Shown here: positions 25,885-34,137 of the stretch, one piece after another
Layout of the letters: the number at the start of each line of letters is the position of its first letter
Numbering within the stretch: the first letter of the stretch is position 1
Origin: Streptomyces sp. NBC_00335
Lineage (GTDB): Bacteria; Actinomycetota; Actinomycetes; Streptomycetales; Streptomycetaceae
Direction: 5' to 3'
NCBI RefSeq assembly: GCF_036127095.1
Contig: NZ_CP108006.1
Location: 6,625,501 to 6,689,500, forward strand
DNA: 64,000 bases
Notes under the pieces: generated by a model
Databases searched by the model: none
What the model was told of the DNA's origin: nothing
What the model saw: the letters and a program-made list of their open reading frames with translations, nothing else
Position numbers and translations under genes: made by a program

Positions 25885-26517
25885 TTAACGCGGCGGGGCG
25901 GAGGGCGCCAACAGGGCCCGCACCAGCGCCCGTACGGTCAGCAGGAACAGCCGTTCCGGATCCACCGGCCGGGCCAGCGCGCGGGCCAGCGGCGGGTCGT
26001 GCGGGGCGTCGGCCGGATCCCAGAGCTCGCTCTCGGCGGGGGACTGGGCGGGGGAGCGTTCACGATTGCGCTCGACCAGGACGAAGCCGATGATCTGGAA
26101 CTGGATCGCGCGCACCGCGTCCGCGGCCCGGGCCCCGCGCAGGCCGGCCGCGTGCACCTCGTGGACCAGGGCCTGCTGGGCGGGGAGGAACATCCGGTCG
26201 GTGAGGCCGCGTTCGTGGACCATCGCGATCAGGTGCGGGCGCTCGCGCAGCTCGCGGCGCAGGATCCGGGCCACCGAGAGGATGCGGTCGCCCGGGGTGC
26301 GGCCGGTCGGCCGGATGGCGCCCACCTCCTCCACGGTCCGCTCCACGAGGGCGTCGAGCAGTGATTCGCGGTTGCCGACGTGCCAGTAGATGGAGGTCAC
26401 CGCGGTGCCCAGCTCGGCGGCGAGCTTGCGCATGGTGAGGGCGGCCGGGCCGTGCTGTTTGACCAGGGACGCGGCGGCGTCCAGTACCTCCGCGCGGGTC
26501 AGCGTGGTTCTGGCCAT
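25885..26517 (-). CDS. TetR-family transcriptional regulator
   Basis: A 210-residue one-component regulator. N-terminal helix-turn-helix: TRAEVLDAAASLVKQHG, then TMRKLAAELGTAVTSIYWHVGNRESLLDALVE (about 7-52). The larger C-terminal ligand-binding domain is helical and ends Pro/Arg-rich. It is divergent from the acetoacetate decarboxylase operon across 156 bases that contain a palindrome and three tandem 15-base repeats, so it likely represses that operon and itself. The inducer is presumably the operon's substrate. ATG 26517 gives the family-like start. Confidence 0.9.
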   Translation of the reverse strand: MARTTLTRAEVLDAAASLVKQHGPAALTMRKLAAELGTAVTSIYWHVGNRESLLDALVERTVEEVGAIRPTGRTPGDRILSVARILRRELRERPHLIAMVHERGLTDRMFLPAQQALVHEVHAAGLRGARAADAVRAIQFQIIGFVLVERNRERSPAQSPAESELWDPADAPHDPPLARALARPVDPERLFLLTVRALVRALLAPSAPPR

Positions 26518-26563
26518 CGTGTCCGTCCCAGCTTTCTGTCGATCCGTCAGATTGGTTACGTGC

Positions 26564-26606
26564 AAGGGTCTTTACCCTTCATCGGTGGCGGTGTAACTGT
26601 GTTACA
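26564..26606. promoter_or_regulatory. Candidate operators between tetR and the decarboxylase operon
   Basis: Two inverted repeats: AAGGGT-CTTT-ACCCTT at 26564-26579 and TGTAAC-TGT-GTTACA at 26592-26606. Both lie in the divergent promoter region; the second has the size and symmetry of a TetR operator. Confidence 0.5.
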
Positions 26607-26649
26607 GAACCGATTGCGTCAGAACCGACTGCCTCAGAACCGACTGCGT
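26605..26649. repeat. Three tandem 15-base repeats
   Basis: CAGAACCGATTGCGT, CAGAACCGACTGCCT and CAGAACCGACTGCGT in direct succession, ending 24 bases before the decarboxylase ATG. At most two mismatches between units. Likely a regulatory iteron-like array or recent slippage product. Confidence 0.9.
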
Positions 26650-26673
26650 CCTAGACGAAGGATGGTGCGATAG

Positions 26674-27471
26674 ATGGCACGCGTACGGTACGGAGCGCGC
26701 ACCGAGGCCGAGATCGCCGCTTCGCGCGAGAAGAGTTCCAAGCTCCCCGACATCTGGTCCACCGGTGTGGTGGCCGTCTGGGAGACCGACCCGGACGTGG
26801 TGGCGGCGGTGCTCCCGCCGCCGCTGAAGCCCACGGAGCGGCCCCTGGTGCGGGCCAACATCAGCAAGGTGGACCTGCCCGGCTACCCGCTCGGCGCCGG
26901 CTCGGTGGCCGTCGCCGCCCAGCACGACGGGGTCGAGGGCTGGTACCCGCTGGTCATGCCGATGAGCATGGAGCGCGCCCTGATCGGAGGCCGCGAGGTC
27001 TTCGGCGAGCCGAAGAAGCTCGGCGAGATCACCGTCGAGCGCGACGGCCTGGTCGTCAGCGCCTCGCTCGCCCGGCACGGGATCGCCTTCGTGGAGGTGC
27101 GCGGCGCGGTGGACCGCGAGCTGCCGCTGCCCGAGCCCACCGTGAAGACCGACTTCTACTTCAAGTTCCTTCCCGCGGTGGACGGTTCGGGCTTCGATGC
27201 CGATCCGGTGCTGGTGCACTGCACCCGCAACGAGAAGGTCCGCAAGCTGGAGCACATCACCGGCGACGTGGTGCTCCGCGAGTCGATGTTCGACCCCATC
27301 GCCGACCTCCCCGTACGCCGCCTCGTCGAGCTCACCATCGGCGAGAAGACCACCGACCAGCGGGGCAAGGTCGTCGAGCGGGTCAGCGCCCAGGCCCTGC
27401 TCCCGTACATCCACCAGCGCTACGACGACCCGATGCAGATCCTCGACGGACCGCCCGAGGGGAGCGTCTGA
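26674..27471 (+). CDS. Acetoacetate decarboxylase-family protein
   Basis: A 265-residue protein of the acetoacetate decarboxylase family. The Schiff-base lysine environment is visible in IGGREVFGEPKKLGEITVERDG, and YPLVMPMSMERALIGG precedes it as in family members. Proteins of this fold decarboxylate beta-keto acids but also include hydrolases and cyclases, so the exact reaction is open. First gene of a four-gene operon; its TGA overlaps the ATG of the following SDR gene (TGATG). ATG 26674 has AAGGATGG upstream. Probably controlled by the divergent TetR regulator. Confidence 0.85.
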   Translation: MARVRYGARTEAEIAASREKSSKLPDIWSTGVVAVWETDPDVVAAVLPPPLKPTERPLVRANISKVDLPGYPLGAGSVAVAAQHDGVEGWYPLVMPMSMERALIGGREVFGEPKKLGEITVERDGLVVSASLARHGIAFVEVRGAVDRELPLPEPTVKTDFYFKFLPAVDGSGFDADPVLVHCTRNEKVRKLEHITGDVVLRESMFDPIADLPVRRLVELTIGEKTTDQRGKVVERVSAQALLPYIHQRYDDPMQILDGPPEGSV

Positions 27472-28355
27472 TGCGACTGGAACCGGGACAGGTGGCCGTG
27501 GTCACCGGAGCCGCCAGCGGCATCGGCCTCGCCATGGCCCGCCGCTTCGCCGCCGAGGGGCTGAAGGTGGTCCTCGCCGACGTGGAGGAGGGCGCCCTGC
27601 GCAAGGCCGCCGACGAACTCGCCGCCGACGGCGCCGAGGTGCTCGCCAAGCTCGTCGACGTCAGCGACCGCGACTCCGTGATCTCCCTCGCGGACGCCGC
27701 GTACGAGACCTTCGGCGCCGTGCACGTGCTCTGCAACAACGCGGGCGTCGGCTCGGGCGCCGAGGGCCGCATGTGGGAGCACGAGCCCAACGACTGGAAA
27801 TGGGCCTTCTCCGTCAACGTCTGGGGCGTCTTCCACGGCATCCAGGCCTTCGTCCCCCGCATGATCGCGGGCGGCGGCCCCGGGCACATCGTCAACACCT
27901 CCTCCGGCGACGGCGGCATCGCCCCGCTGCCCACCGCCTCCGTCTACGCGGTCACCAAGGCGGCCGTGGTCACCATGACCGAGTCGCTCTACGCCCACCT
28001 CAAGGCGGAGGGCGCGGCCATCGGCGCCTCCGTGCTCTTCCCCGGACCGCACATGCTGCGCACCGGCCTGTGGGAGTCGCACCGCAACCGGCCCGACCGC
28101 TACGCCAAGGAACGCCCGCGCAAGTCCCCGTACCGCAGCCTCGACCAGTACGAGACCGCCATGAAGCAGGCGGGCCACGAGGTGAACTTCACCCCGGTCG
28201 AGGACGTCGCCGACCACGTCGTGGACGGGATCCGCGCCGACCGCTTCTGGATGCTGCCCGACAGCGAGCACAGCGACCGGCAGATCCGCGCCCGGTCGCA
28301 GTCGATGCTCGACCGCGCCAACCCCGCCTACCTGGAAAGCTTCATCCTCGACTGA
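27471..28355 (+). CDS. SDR-family oxidoreductase of the decarboxylase operon
   Basis: A 294-residue classical SDR. The cofactor motif TGAASGIGLAMARRFA is near residues 14-29; NNAGVG, the Ser in NTSSGDGGIAPLPTASVYAVTKAAV and the YxxxK (YAVTK) are all present, so it should be active. The C-terminal extension beyond residue 200 is larger than in minimal SDRs and resembles enzymes acting on bulky alcohols or ketones. It is translationally coupled to the decarboxylase and followed 12 bases later by the first amidohydrolase gene. Confidence 0.88.
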   Translation: MRLEPGQVAVVTGAASGIGLAMARRFAAEGLKVVLADVEEGALRKAADELAADGAEVLAKLVDVSDRDSVISLADAAYETFGAVHVLCNNAGVGSGAEGRMWEHEPNDWKWAFSVNVWGVFHGIQAFVPRMIAGGGPGHIVNTSSGDGGIAPLPTASVYAVTKAAVVTMTESLYAHLKAEGAAIGASVLFPGPHMLRTGLWESHRNRPDRYAKERPRKSPYRSLDQYETAMKQAGHEVNFTPVEDVADHVVDGIRADRFWMLPDSEHSDRQIRARSQSMLDRANPAYLESFILD

Positions 28356-28367
28356 GGAGCCTCAATC

Positions 28368-29654
28368 GTGAGTGCGTACGAAGACCCGTACCTGATCATC
28401 TCCTCCGACTGCCACGCGGGGCTGCCCACCGAGCAGTACCGCCCCTACCTGGACAGCGCCTTCCACCCGCAGTTCGACGAGTTCCTCGGCGAACGCGACG
28501 CCCGCCGCGCCGAGGCCACCAAGCTGGGCGTGCGCAACGAGGCCTTCGCCGAGAAGTGGTTCCACGACCACGAGGAAGGCCTCAAGGGCGGCTGGGACGT
28601 CACCCAGCGGCTGAAGGAACTCGACGGCGACGGCGTGGCCGCCGAAGTCGTCTTCCCCGACGCCGACGCCGTGGACAGCCAGACCGCCGCCCCCTTCGGG
28701 GTGGGCCTCGGCCTCTCCGGCGACCAGGACCCCGAGCTCGGCATGGCCGGAGCCCAGGCGCACAACCGCTGGCTCGCCGAGTTCGTCTCGGAGAACCCCG
28801 AACGGCACTGCGGGGTCGCCCTGCTGCCCATCACCGGCGAACCGGACAAGGTCGTCGCCGAGATATACCGCGCCAAGGCATCCGGGCTCGGCGCCCTGAT
28901 GATCCCGGCCATGTGGGTGGACAAGGCCCCCTACCACGACCGGCGTTACGACCCGGTGTGGGCGGCCGCGGCCGAGACGCAGATGCCGATCGTCACCCAC
29001 TCGGGCTCCTCGCCGCGCCACGAGTACGGCGACCACCTGGGCATCTTCGTCTCCGAGGTCACCTGGTGGCCGGCCCGCCCGCTGTGGTTCCTGCTCTGGT
29101 CCGGGGTCTTCGAGCGGCACCCGGGGCTGAAGTTCGGGGTCGCCGAGTCGGGCTGCTGGTGGCTGCCGAACCAGCTCTGGTTCATGGACCGGCTCTACCT
29201 CGGCGCGCACGGCGGCAAGAAGCTCTCGCCGTTCGAGGAGCTGAAGCGGCCGCCGAGCGAGTACCTCGACCGGCAGGTGTTCATCTGCGCCACCAACACC
29301 AAGCGGCGCGAGCTCGCCCAGCGCTACGAGATCGGCGTGGACAACATCCTGTGGGGCTCGGACTTCCCGCACCCCGAGGGGACCTGGCCGAACACCCGGA
29401 ACTGGCTGAAGAACACCTTCCACGACATCCCCGTCGAGGAGACCCGCCGGATGCTGGGCCTGGCCGCGGCGGACGTCTTCGGCTTCGACACCGAGAAGCT
29501 CGCGCCGATCGCCCGCCGCATCGGCCCCACCCCCGCCGAGCTCGGCCAGAGCGCGGACCAGGCGGCCGTCGAAGCCTCCTGGTCGCGCTCGCGCGACGTG
29601 GGCCGGCACTGGCTGACCGACAACGACTTCCCCGTCCTGGGGGTGAACTCATGA
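28368..29654 (+). CDS. Amidohydrolase (amidohydro-rel family), first of two
   Basis: A 428-residue TIM-barrel metal-dependent hydrolase or decarboxylase. It starts YLIISSDCHAG, the metal-binding DxH-like motif of the Amidohydro_2 group, with MPIVTHSGSS in mid-barrel and NILWGSDFPHPEGTWPNT near the C-terminus providing the last Asp ligand. Members include ACMSD-type decarboxylases and ring-opening hydrolases. GTG 28368 follows GAGGAGCC. Its stop overlaps the ATG of the paralogous next gene. Substrate not identifiable. Confidence 0.88.
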   Translation: MSAYEDPYLIISSDCHAGLPTEQYRPYLDSAFHPQFDEFLGERDARRAEATKLGVRNEAFAEKWFHDHEEGLKGGWDVTQRLKELDGDGVAAEVVFPDADAVDSQTAAPFGVGLGLSGDQDPELGMAGAQAHNRWLAEFVSENPERHCGVALLPITGEPDKVVAEIYRAKASGLGALMIPAMWVDKAPYHDRRYDPVWAAAAETQMPIVTHSGSSPRHEYGDHLGIFVSEVTWWPARPLWFLLWSGVFERHPGLKFGVAESGCWWLPNQLWFMDRLYLGAHGGKKLSPFEELKRPPSEYLDRQVFICATNTKRRELAQRYEIGVDNILWGSDFPHPEGTWPNTRNWLKNTFHDIPVEETRRMLGLAAADVFGFDTEKLAPIARRIGPTPAELGQSADQAAVEASWSRSRDVGRHWLTDNDFPVLGVNS

Positions 29655-30874
29655 GCTCCGAGGACCGCTACACGGTCATCTCCGCCGACTGCCACGCGGG
29701 CGCCGACCTGCTGGACTACAAGCCGTACCTGGAGAAGCGCCACCACGAGGAGTTCGACGCCTGGGCCGCGACCTACGTCAACCCGTACGAGGACCTCCTC
29801 GCGGACACGGCCGACCGCAACTGGAACTCCCAGCGGCGCCTGACCGAACTCGAAGCCGACGGGATCGTCGCGGAGGTGCTCTTCCCGAACACCATCCCGC
29901 CGTTCTTCCCCAAGGCCTCGCTGATGGCCCAGCCCCCGACGGCGGCCGAGTACGAGATGCGCTGGGCCGGGCTGCAGGCCCACAACCGGTGGCTGGCGGA
30001 CTTCTGCGCGGACGCGCCGGGCCGCCGGGCGGGCGTGGTCCAGATCCTGCTCAACGACGTGGACGCGGCGGTCGCGGAGATCCGCCGCACCCGCAACGCG
30101 GGCCTGACGGGCGGCATCCTGCTGCCCGGCGTCTCGCCCGGCTCCACCGTTCCCGAGCTCTACTCGCAGGCCTACGACCCGATCTGGGCCGTCTGCGACG
30201 AGCTGGACGTCCCGGTCAACCACCACGGCGGATCCGCCTCGCCGCCGCTGGGCGACGAGCCGGCGGCGCGGGCCGTCTTCATGGTGGAGACCACCTGGTT
30301 CTCCCACCGGGCCCTGTGGCACCTCATCTTCGGCGGGGCCTTCCGCCGCAACCCCGGGCTGAAACTGGTCCTCACGGAGCAGGGCTCCGGCTGGATACCG
30401 GGCGTGATCGAGATGCTGGACTACTACCACGGCCGCCTGGTGGCGGCCTCGGCCACCGCCGAGGCCAAGTTCGGGGCCGGGCTGGCGGAGTCCATGGGCA
30501 AGGGGCCGAGCGAGGTCTGGCGGGAGAACTGCTTCGTGGGAGCGAGCTTCATGCGCCCCCACGAGGTCCCGCTGCGGGACCGGATCGGCCTCGACAAGAT
30601 CATGTGGGGCAGCGACTACCCCCACGACGAGGGCACCACGCCCTACTCCCGCGAAGGCCTGCGCATCGCCTACGCGGGCCTGCCCCGCGAGGAGGTCGCC
30701 GCCATGGTCGGCGGCAACGCCGCCCGGGTGTACGGCTTCGACCTCGCCCTCCTCGACGCGGTGGCCGCCAAGCACGGCCCCCTCGTCTCGGAGGTGGCGC
30801 AGCCCCTGACGGAGGTTCCGGCGGGAGCCACCAGCCCGGCCTTCGCCCGCGGGGGCTCGGTCCGGGTCTGGTGA
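29651..30874 (+). CDS. Amidohydrolase (amidohydro-rel family), second of two
   Basis: A 407-residue paralogue of the gene before it: YTVISADCHAGADLLDYKPYL at the start, PVNHHGGSASPP, KLVLTEQGSGWIPG and IMWGSDYPHDEGTTPY near the end. The two proteins share layout and several motifs but differ through most of their length, so they probably act on different intermediates, or form a heteromer. ATGA overlap with the upstream gene. Last gene of the TetR-controlled operon; it is convergent with the NACHT gene across 118 bases. Confidence 0.88.
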   Translation: MSSEDRYTVISADCHAGADLLDYKPYLEKRHHEEFDAWAATYVNPYEDLLADTADRNWNSQRRLTELEADGIVAEVLFPNTIPPFFPKASLMAQPPTAAEYEMRWAGLQAHNRWLADFCADAPGRRAGVVQILLNDVDAAVAEIRRTRNAGLTGGILLPGVSPGSTVPELYSQAYDPIWAVCDELDVPVNHHGGSASPPLGDEPAARAVFMVETTWFSHRALWHLIFGGAFRRNPGLKLVLTEQGSGWIPGVIEMLDYYHGRLVAASATAEAKFGAGLAESMGKGPSEVWRENCFVGASFMRPHEVPLRDRIGLDKIMWGSDYPHDEGTTPYSREGLRIAYAGLPREEVAAMVGGNAARVYGFDLALLDAVAAKHGPLVSEVAQPLTEVPAGATSPAFARGGSVRVW

Positions 30875-30992
30875 CGGGCATCGCGCAGACGCCCCGTAGC
30901 CACGCGGCCGCCTGACCCGGCGGCCCCGGGCGCCACGGGTGCTGCCGGCGCTCCGGCCGGCCCCCCGGGCTCCCCGGTCCCGCCGGAGCGGT

Positions 30993-33900
30993 TCAGTCCC
31001 TGCGGACGAGCCGCTCCGGCGGGATCAGCTCCGCCCCGGTGACGTGCGTGCCCCGGCGCAGCTCGATCACCAGCTCCGCCAAGGGGGCGAGCGGGGACAG
31101 GTCCACGGTCCCCAGGCACTCGCTCAGCACCAGCCGGCGCAGCGCCGGGACATCGCGCAGCGCCTCCAGGGTGCCCTCCAGCGCGCACCGGATCAGCACG
31201 AGCCGGCCGAGGCGTTCGTACGGCAGGAGCGCCCCGGCCGAAATGGGCGCGGCGTGCCGGATCTGCAGGGCTGTCAGCCCCCTGAGCGGCAGCGAGCGCA
31301 CCAGCTGCCGGTACTGGCCGCTCCCGGCGACCGTCAGCTTCTCCACCAGCGGCCACCGCTCGATCCCGTCGAGGGTCATCCGGCGGGCGCCCTGCCACAG
31401 GTGCAGCGCGGTCAGCGAGTCCGCGGCGGGCACGTCCCCGATCCGCCGCTGCTCCGGCTCGAAGCCGATGACGAGCGAGCGCAGACCGGCCGCTCCCGCC
31501 AGCGGGGCCAGCGAGAGGTCGTCCCGCAGGTACCCGAAGGCGAGGCTGTCCGCCCGCAGTTCGGACACCACCTCGATCCCGGTGACCTTCGGGCAGTCCA
31601 GGACGCCCAGGTGCCGCAGCTGCGACCGGCCGGCCAGCGGGGACAGGTCGGACAGCCGTGCGTTGCGGTGCAGGATCAGCGACTCCAGGTCCCGCCGCCC
31701 GGAGATCTCCCGCGGCACCGGCCCGTCCCAGGTGACGTGCAGGCGGTTGACGTGCGGGAGCCGGTCCAGGGCCCGCAGCTGTCCGGCGGTGCGCACGTGC
31801 AGGTGGGCCGCGCGCATGGGGGCGTCGGCGAGCACCGTGTCCACGTAGGCGTCCACGGGGAACCGCCCCCAGGCGTCGGACAGTTCGCGCCCCACCTCGT
31901 ACCGGTCGTCGGTCCGGAAGCCCGCGATCACCTGCAGGGCCCGGTCGCCGCCGACCAGCGCCGCGGTACGGATCGTCGCGGCGGCCTCGTCCTCGGTGAG
32001 CCCGGCCGGCTCCGGCAGCAGCTCCAGGACCAGCTCGCCCGCCTTGGCCAGCTCCCCGGCCTGGCTCGGGGAACGCGGCGGCAGCAGCCGGGCCGTACGC
32101 GCCTCCACCTCGCGCCAGACCTCCGGGTCCAGCTCCGGCGCGTGCTCCAGACAGGCGGCCGCGAGCAGCACCAGGCGGCTGCGGTCGGCTTCCACCTGGT
32201 CGGCGCGGTGCAGCAACTGCCGCAGCAGCGATGCGCGTTCGTCCGGGCGGGCGTGCCCCACGGCCATCCGGACCACGTTGTCCCAGGTGTCCTCGTGGGC
32301 GTTGCGCACCAGGACGCCGAAGTCCCGTGCCTCCACGGCCGCCTTGGCGCCGAGGTAGTCCTGGAAGGTGCGGTGGACGAACAGCACCGAGCCCGGTACC
32401 GGCTCCCGGAGCAGCCCGCTGCGGATCAGCAGGTGCCGGAACACCGTCTGCGCGCTGCCCTGCGCCTTGACCTGCGGCATGGCGTCGAGCGATTCGGCGA
32501 TCATCCGGATCGCCTCCTCGGCGGAGGCCTCCACCTGCCCGTTGCGGATCAGCCAGTAGGCGAGCCGCTGGAGCAGCAGGGTCTGCTCGTCCCGGCTGAG
32601 GTAGACGCCCTCGACCCCGGAGATGTCCCGTTCGCTGTCGCGGCGGATCAGGAGCATGTCGAGCGCCGCGTCGTAGAGCTCCTTGCGGGCCCGGGGCAGG
32701 TGCATCCGGCGGTCCCGGTTCAGGGCGCACAGCAGCGCGCACATCAGGGGGTTCGTCGCGAGCCGGCCCAGGTCCCGGCGGGTGGCGACGGCCTGGAGGA
32801 GCGCCTTCTCGTACCGGTCGAGCAGCTCGCGCTCCCGGCCGGCGCCCTCGCCGTCGGCTTCCGCGCGGGCGGAGTCGTGCCAGTGCGTGATGAAGGCGCC
32901 GACGTCGTCGCGTTCCATCGGCAGCAGGGCCAGCGAGGAGAAGCCCTGGGCGGTGAGCCAGTCCTCCGGTACGGCCGAGGGGCGGGTGGTGACCACGAAG
33001 CGGGCCGCCGGGTACGCGGTGAGCAGCTCCCGGAGCCAGGACTCGGTCCGGCTGCGCAGCCGCGGCGGCACCTCGTCGACCCCGTCGACCAGCACCAGCG
33101 CCCGCCCGGCGGAGAGGAGCTGCTCGACCCAGCCCTCCGGGGCCGTCAGCGGGACCCCGGTCGCGGTCAGCCAGTCCCCGGGCCGGGGGAGCCCGGCGGG
33201 GGAGTTGAAGGAGCGCAGCGGCAGGACGAAGGGGATCAGGGCGTTCCAGTCGCGCAGCTGGGGGCCGAAACTGCTGCGGGCGGCGTTCAGGGCCAGCCAC
33301 TGGACGAGGGTGCTCTTGCCCGAGCCGGCCGGGCCGCGCAGCAGGACCCGCTCCGCGGAGTTCAGGGCCACCTCGGCCTTGACCGGGGTCTGCGGGCCGG
33401 GCTCTTCCAGGAGCTGCGCGCCGCTGACGGCGAGGCTGATGTAGGCGAGGTCCAGGGGCCAGTCCTGGCGGTCCTGGCTGAAGGTCAGCCCGAACAGCTG
33501 GACCCGCGCCTGGGCCCGGGCCACGTGGTGCGCGTACTCCTCCTCGAACCGCGCCGCCCGGTCGGCCGCGCTCCCGCTTCCGGCGCTCCCGCCCCCGCTC
33601 CCGCCGGCCGGGTCCTGCGGGCCCGTTCCGCCCGCCGCGCGGCACAGGGCGAACAGCTCCCGGTAGGCCGTCGCCGCCGCGGGGCTCAAGGAGGCGTCCG
33701 CCGGGGGATCGTCCAGGGGGCCCGGGCCGGGGTCCGCCGAGAAGAGGGCGCGGGCCTCCCTCGGGCCCAGCGCGGCGAACACCTCGCCGAGGGCGGTCAC
33801 CGCCGCCAGTCGGTCGGGCTCGGCGAGTTCCGGGGCCGCCCCGGTCAGCCGGCCCGCCAGCTCGTGCGCGAGGCGCCGTACCGCGGGATCGCCCGGTTTC

Positions 33901-34010
33901 GCCGGCCTGAGCCGGCGCGCCGGGCCCGGCCGGGACTTCGCCAGGGCCAGTGCCACCGCCTCGGCCGTCCTTAAGGCCGCGGCCCCGAAGCCCGCCCCTG
34001 AGTCAGTCAT
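30993..34010 (-). CDS. NACHT-domain NTPase with leucine-rich-type C-terminus (bacterial NLR-like)
   Basis: A 1005-residue STAND ATPase. The N-terminal 120 residues are helical, and a Gly/Ser-rich linker follows (about 126-150). The NACHT core has the Walker A LLRGPAGSGKSTLVQWLAL (P-loop 226-233), the Walker B RALVLVDGVDEVPPRLR (about 304-313) and RFVVTTRPSAVPEDW (sensor). Winged-helix-like and helical parts follow. The C-terminal 250 residues have irregular leucine-rich repeats (for example LDRLPHVNRLHVTWDG, LRHLGVLDCPKVTG, LRRLVLSECLGTVDLSPLAPL). No nuclease or TIR effector is obvious; the N-terminal helical domain may be the effector. Resembles the bNACHT antiphage proteins. ATG 34010 is chosen for GGGAGGGC spacing; 34016 is possible. 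Confidence 0.9.
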   Translation of the reverse strand: MTDSGAGFGAAALRTAEAVALALAKSRPGPARRLRPAKPGDPAVRRLAHELAGRLTGAAPELAEPDRLAAVTALGEVFAALGPREARALFSADPGPGPLDDPPADASLSPAAATAYRELFALCRAAGGTGPQDPAGGSGGGSAGSGSAADRAARFEEEYAHHVARAQARVQLFGLTFSQDRQDWPLDLAYISLAVSGAQLLEEPGPQTPVKAEVALNSAERVLLRGPAGSGKSTLVQWLALNAARSSFGPQLRDWNALIPFVLPLRSFNSPAGLPRPGDWLTATGVPLTAPEGWVEQLLSAGRALVLVDGVDEVPPRLRSRTESWLRELLTAYPAARFVVTTRPSAVPEDWLTAQGFSSLALLPMERDDVGAFITHWHDSARAEADGEGAGRERELLDRYEKALLQAVATRRDLGRLATNPLMCALLCALNRDRRMHLPRARKELYDAALDMLLIRRDSERDISGVEGVYLSRDEQTLLLQRLAYWLIRNGQVEASAEEAIRMIAESLDAMPQVKAQGSAQTVFRHLLIRSGLLREPVPGSVLFVHRTFQDYLGAKAAVEARDFGVLVRNAHEDTWDNVVRMAVGHARPDERASLLRQLLHRADQVEADRSRLVLLAAACLEHAPELDPEVWREVEARTARLLPPRSPSQAGELAKAGELVLELLPEPAGLTEDEAAATIRTAALVGGDRALQVIAGFRTDDRYEVGRELSDAWGRFPVDAYVDTVLADAPMRAAHLHVRTAGQLRALDRLPHVNRLHVTWDGPVPREISGRRDLESLILHRNARLSDLSPLAGRSQLRHLGVLDCPKVTGIEVVSELRADSLAFGYLRDDLSLAPLAGAAGLRSLVIGFEPEQRRIGDVPAADSLTALHLWQGARRMTLDGIERWPLVEKLTVAGSGQYRQLVRSLPLRGLTALQIRHAAPISAGALLPYERLGRLVLIRCALEGTLEALRDVPALRRLVLSECLGTVDLSPLAPLAELVIELRRGTHVTGAELIPPERLVRRD

Positions 34011-34064
34011 CCCCATGCCCTCCCCTTGCCCGGACACCCGCACCCGGAAGCATCTCGTGAACCG

Positions 34065-34093
34065 TCGGTAACACCGATGGATACCGATCGGTA
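34065..34093. promoter_or_regulatory. Paired palindromes in the NACHT/desaturase divergent promoter
   Basis: TCGGT-AAC-ACCGA at 34065-34077 and the perfect 12-base palindrome TACCGATCGGTA at 34082-34093. Repeated CGGTAACA and ACCGAT words suggest binding of one dimeric regulator to two half-overlapping sites. Confidence 0.55.
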
Positions 34094-34137
34094 ACAACCA
34101 CTAGCCGAGCCCCCGAACCCGCCTCTATGGTGCGGAC

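Noticed and set aside
27197..29645. N-terminal extension of the second amidohydrolase by more than 800 codons
   Set aside because: The frame is open, but it runs through three genes in another phase and is Arg-rich; the true start at 29651 follows the upstream stop overlap and gives the family N-terminus.
30670..33645. Long second minus-strand frame across the NACHT gene
   Set aside because: Same strand, different phase; the translation is Arg/Pro/Gly-rich without motifs while the NACHT frame has complete Walker sequences.
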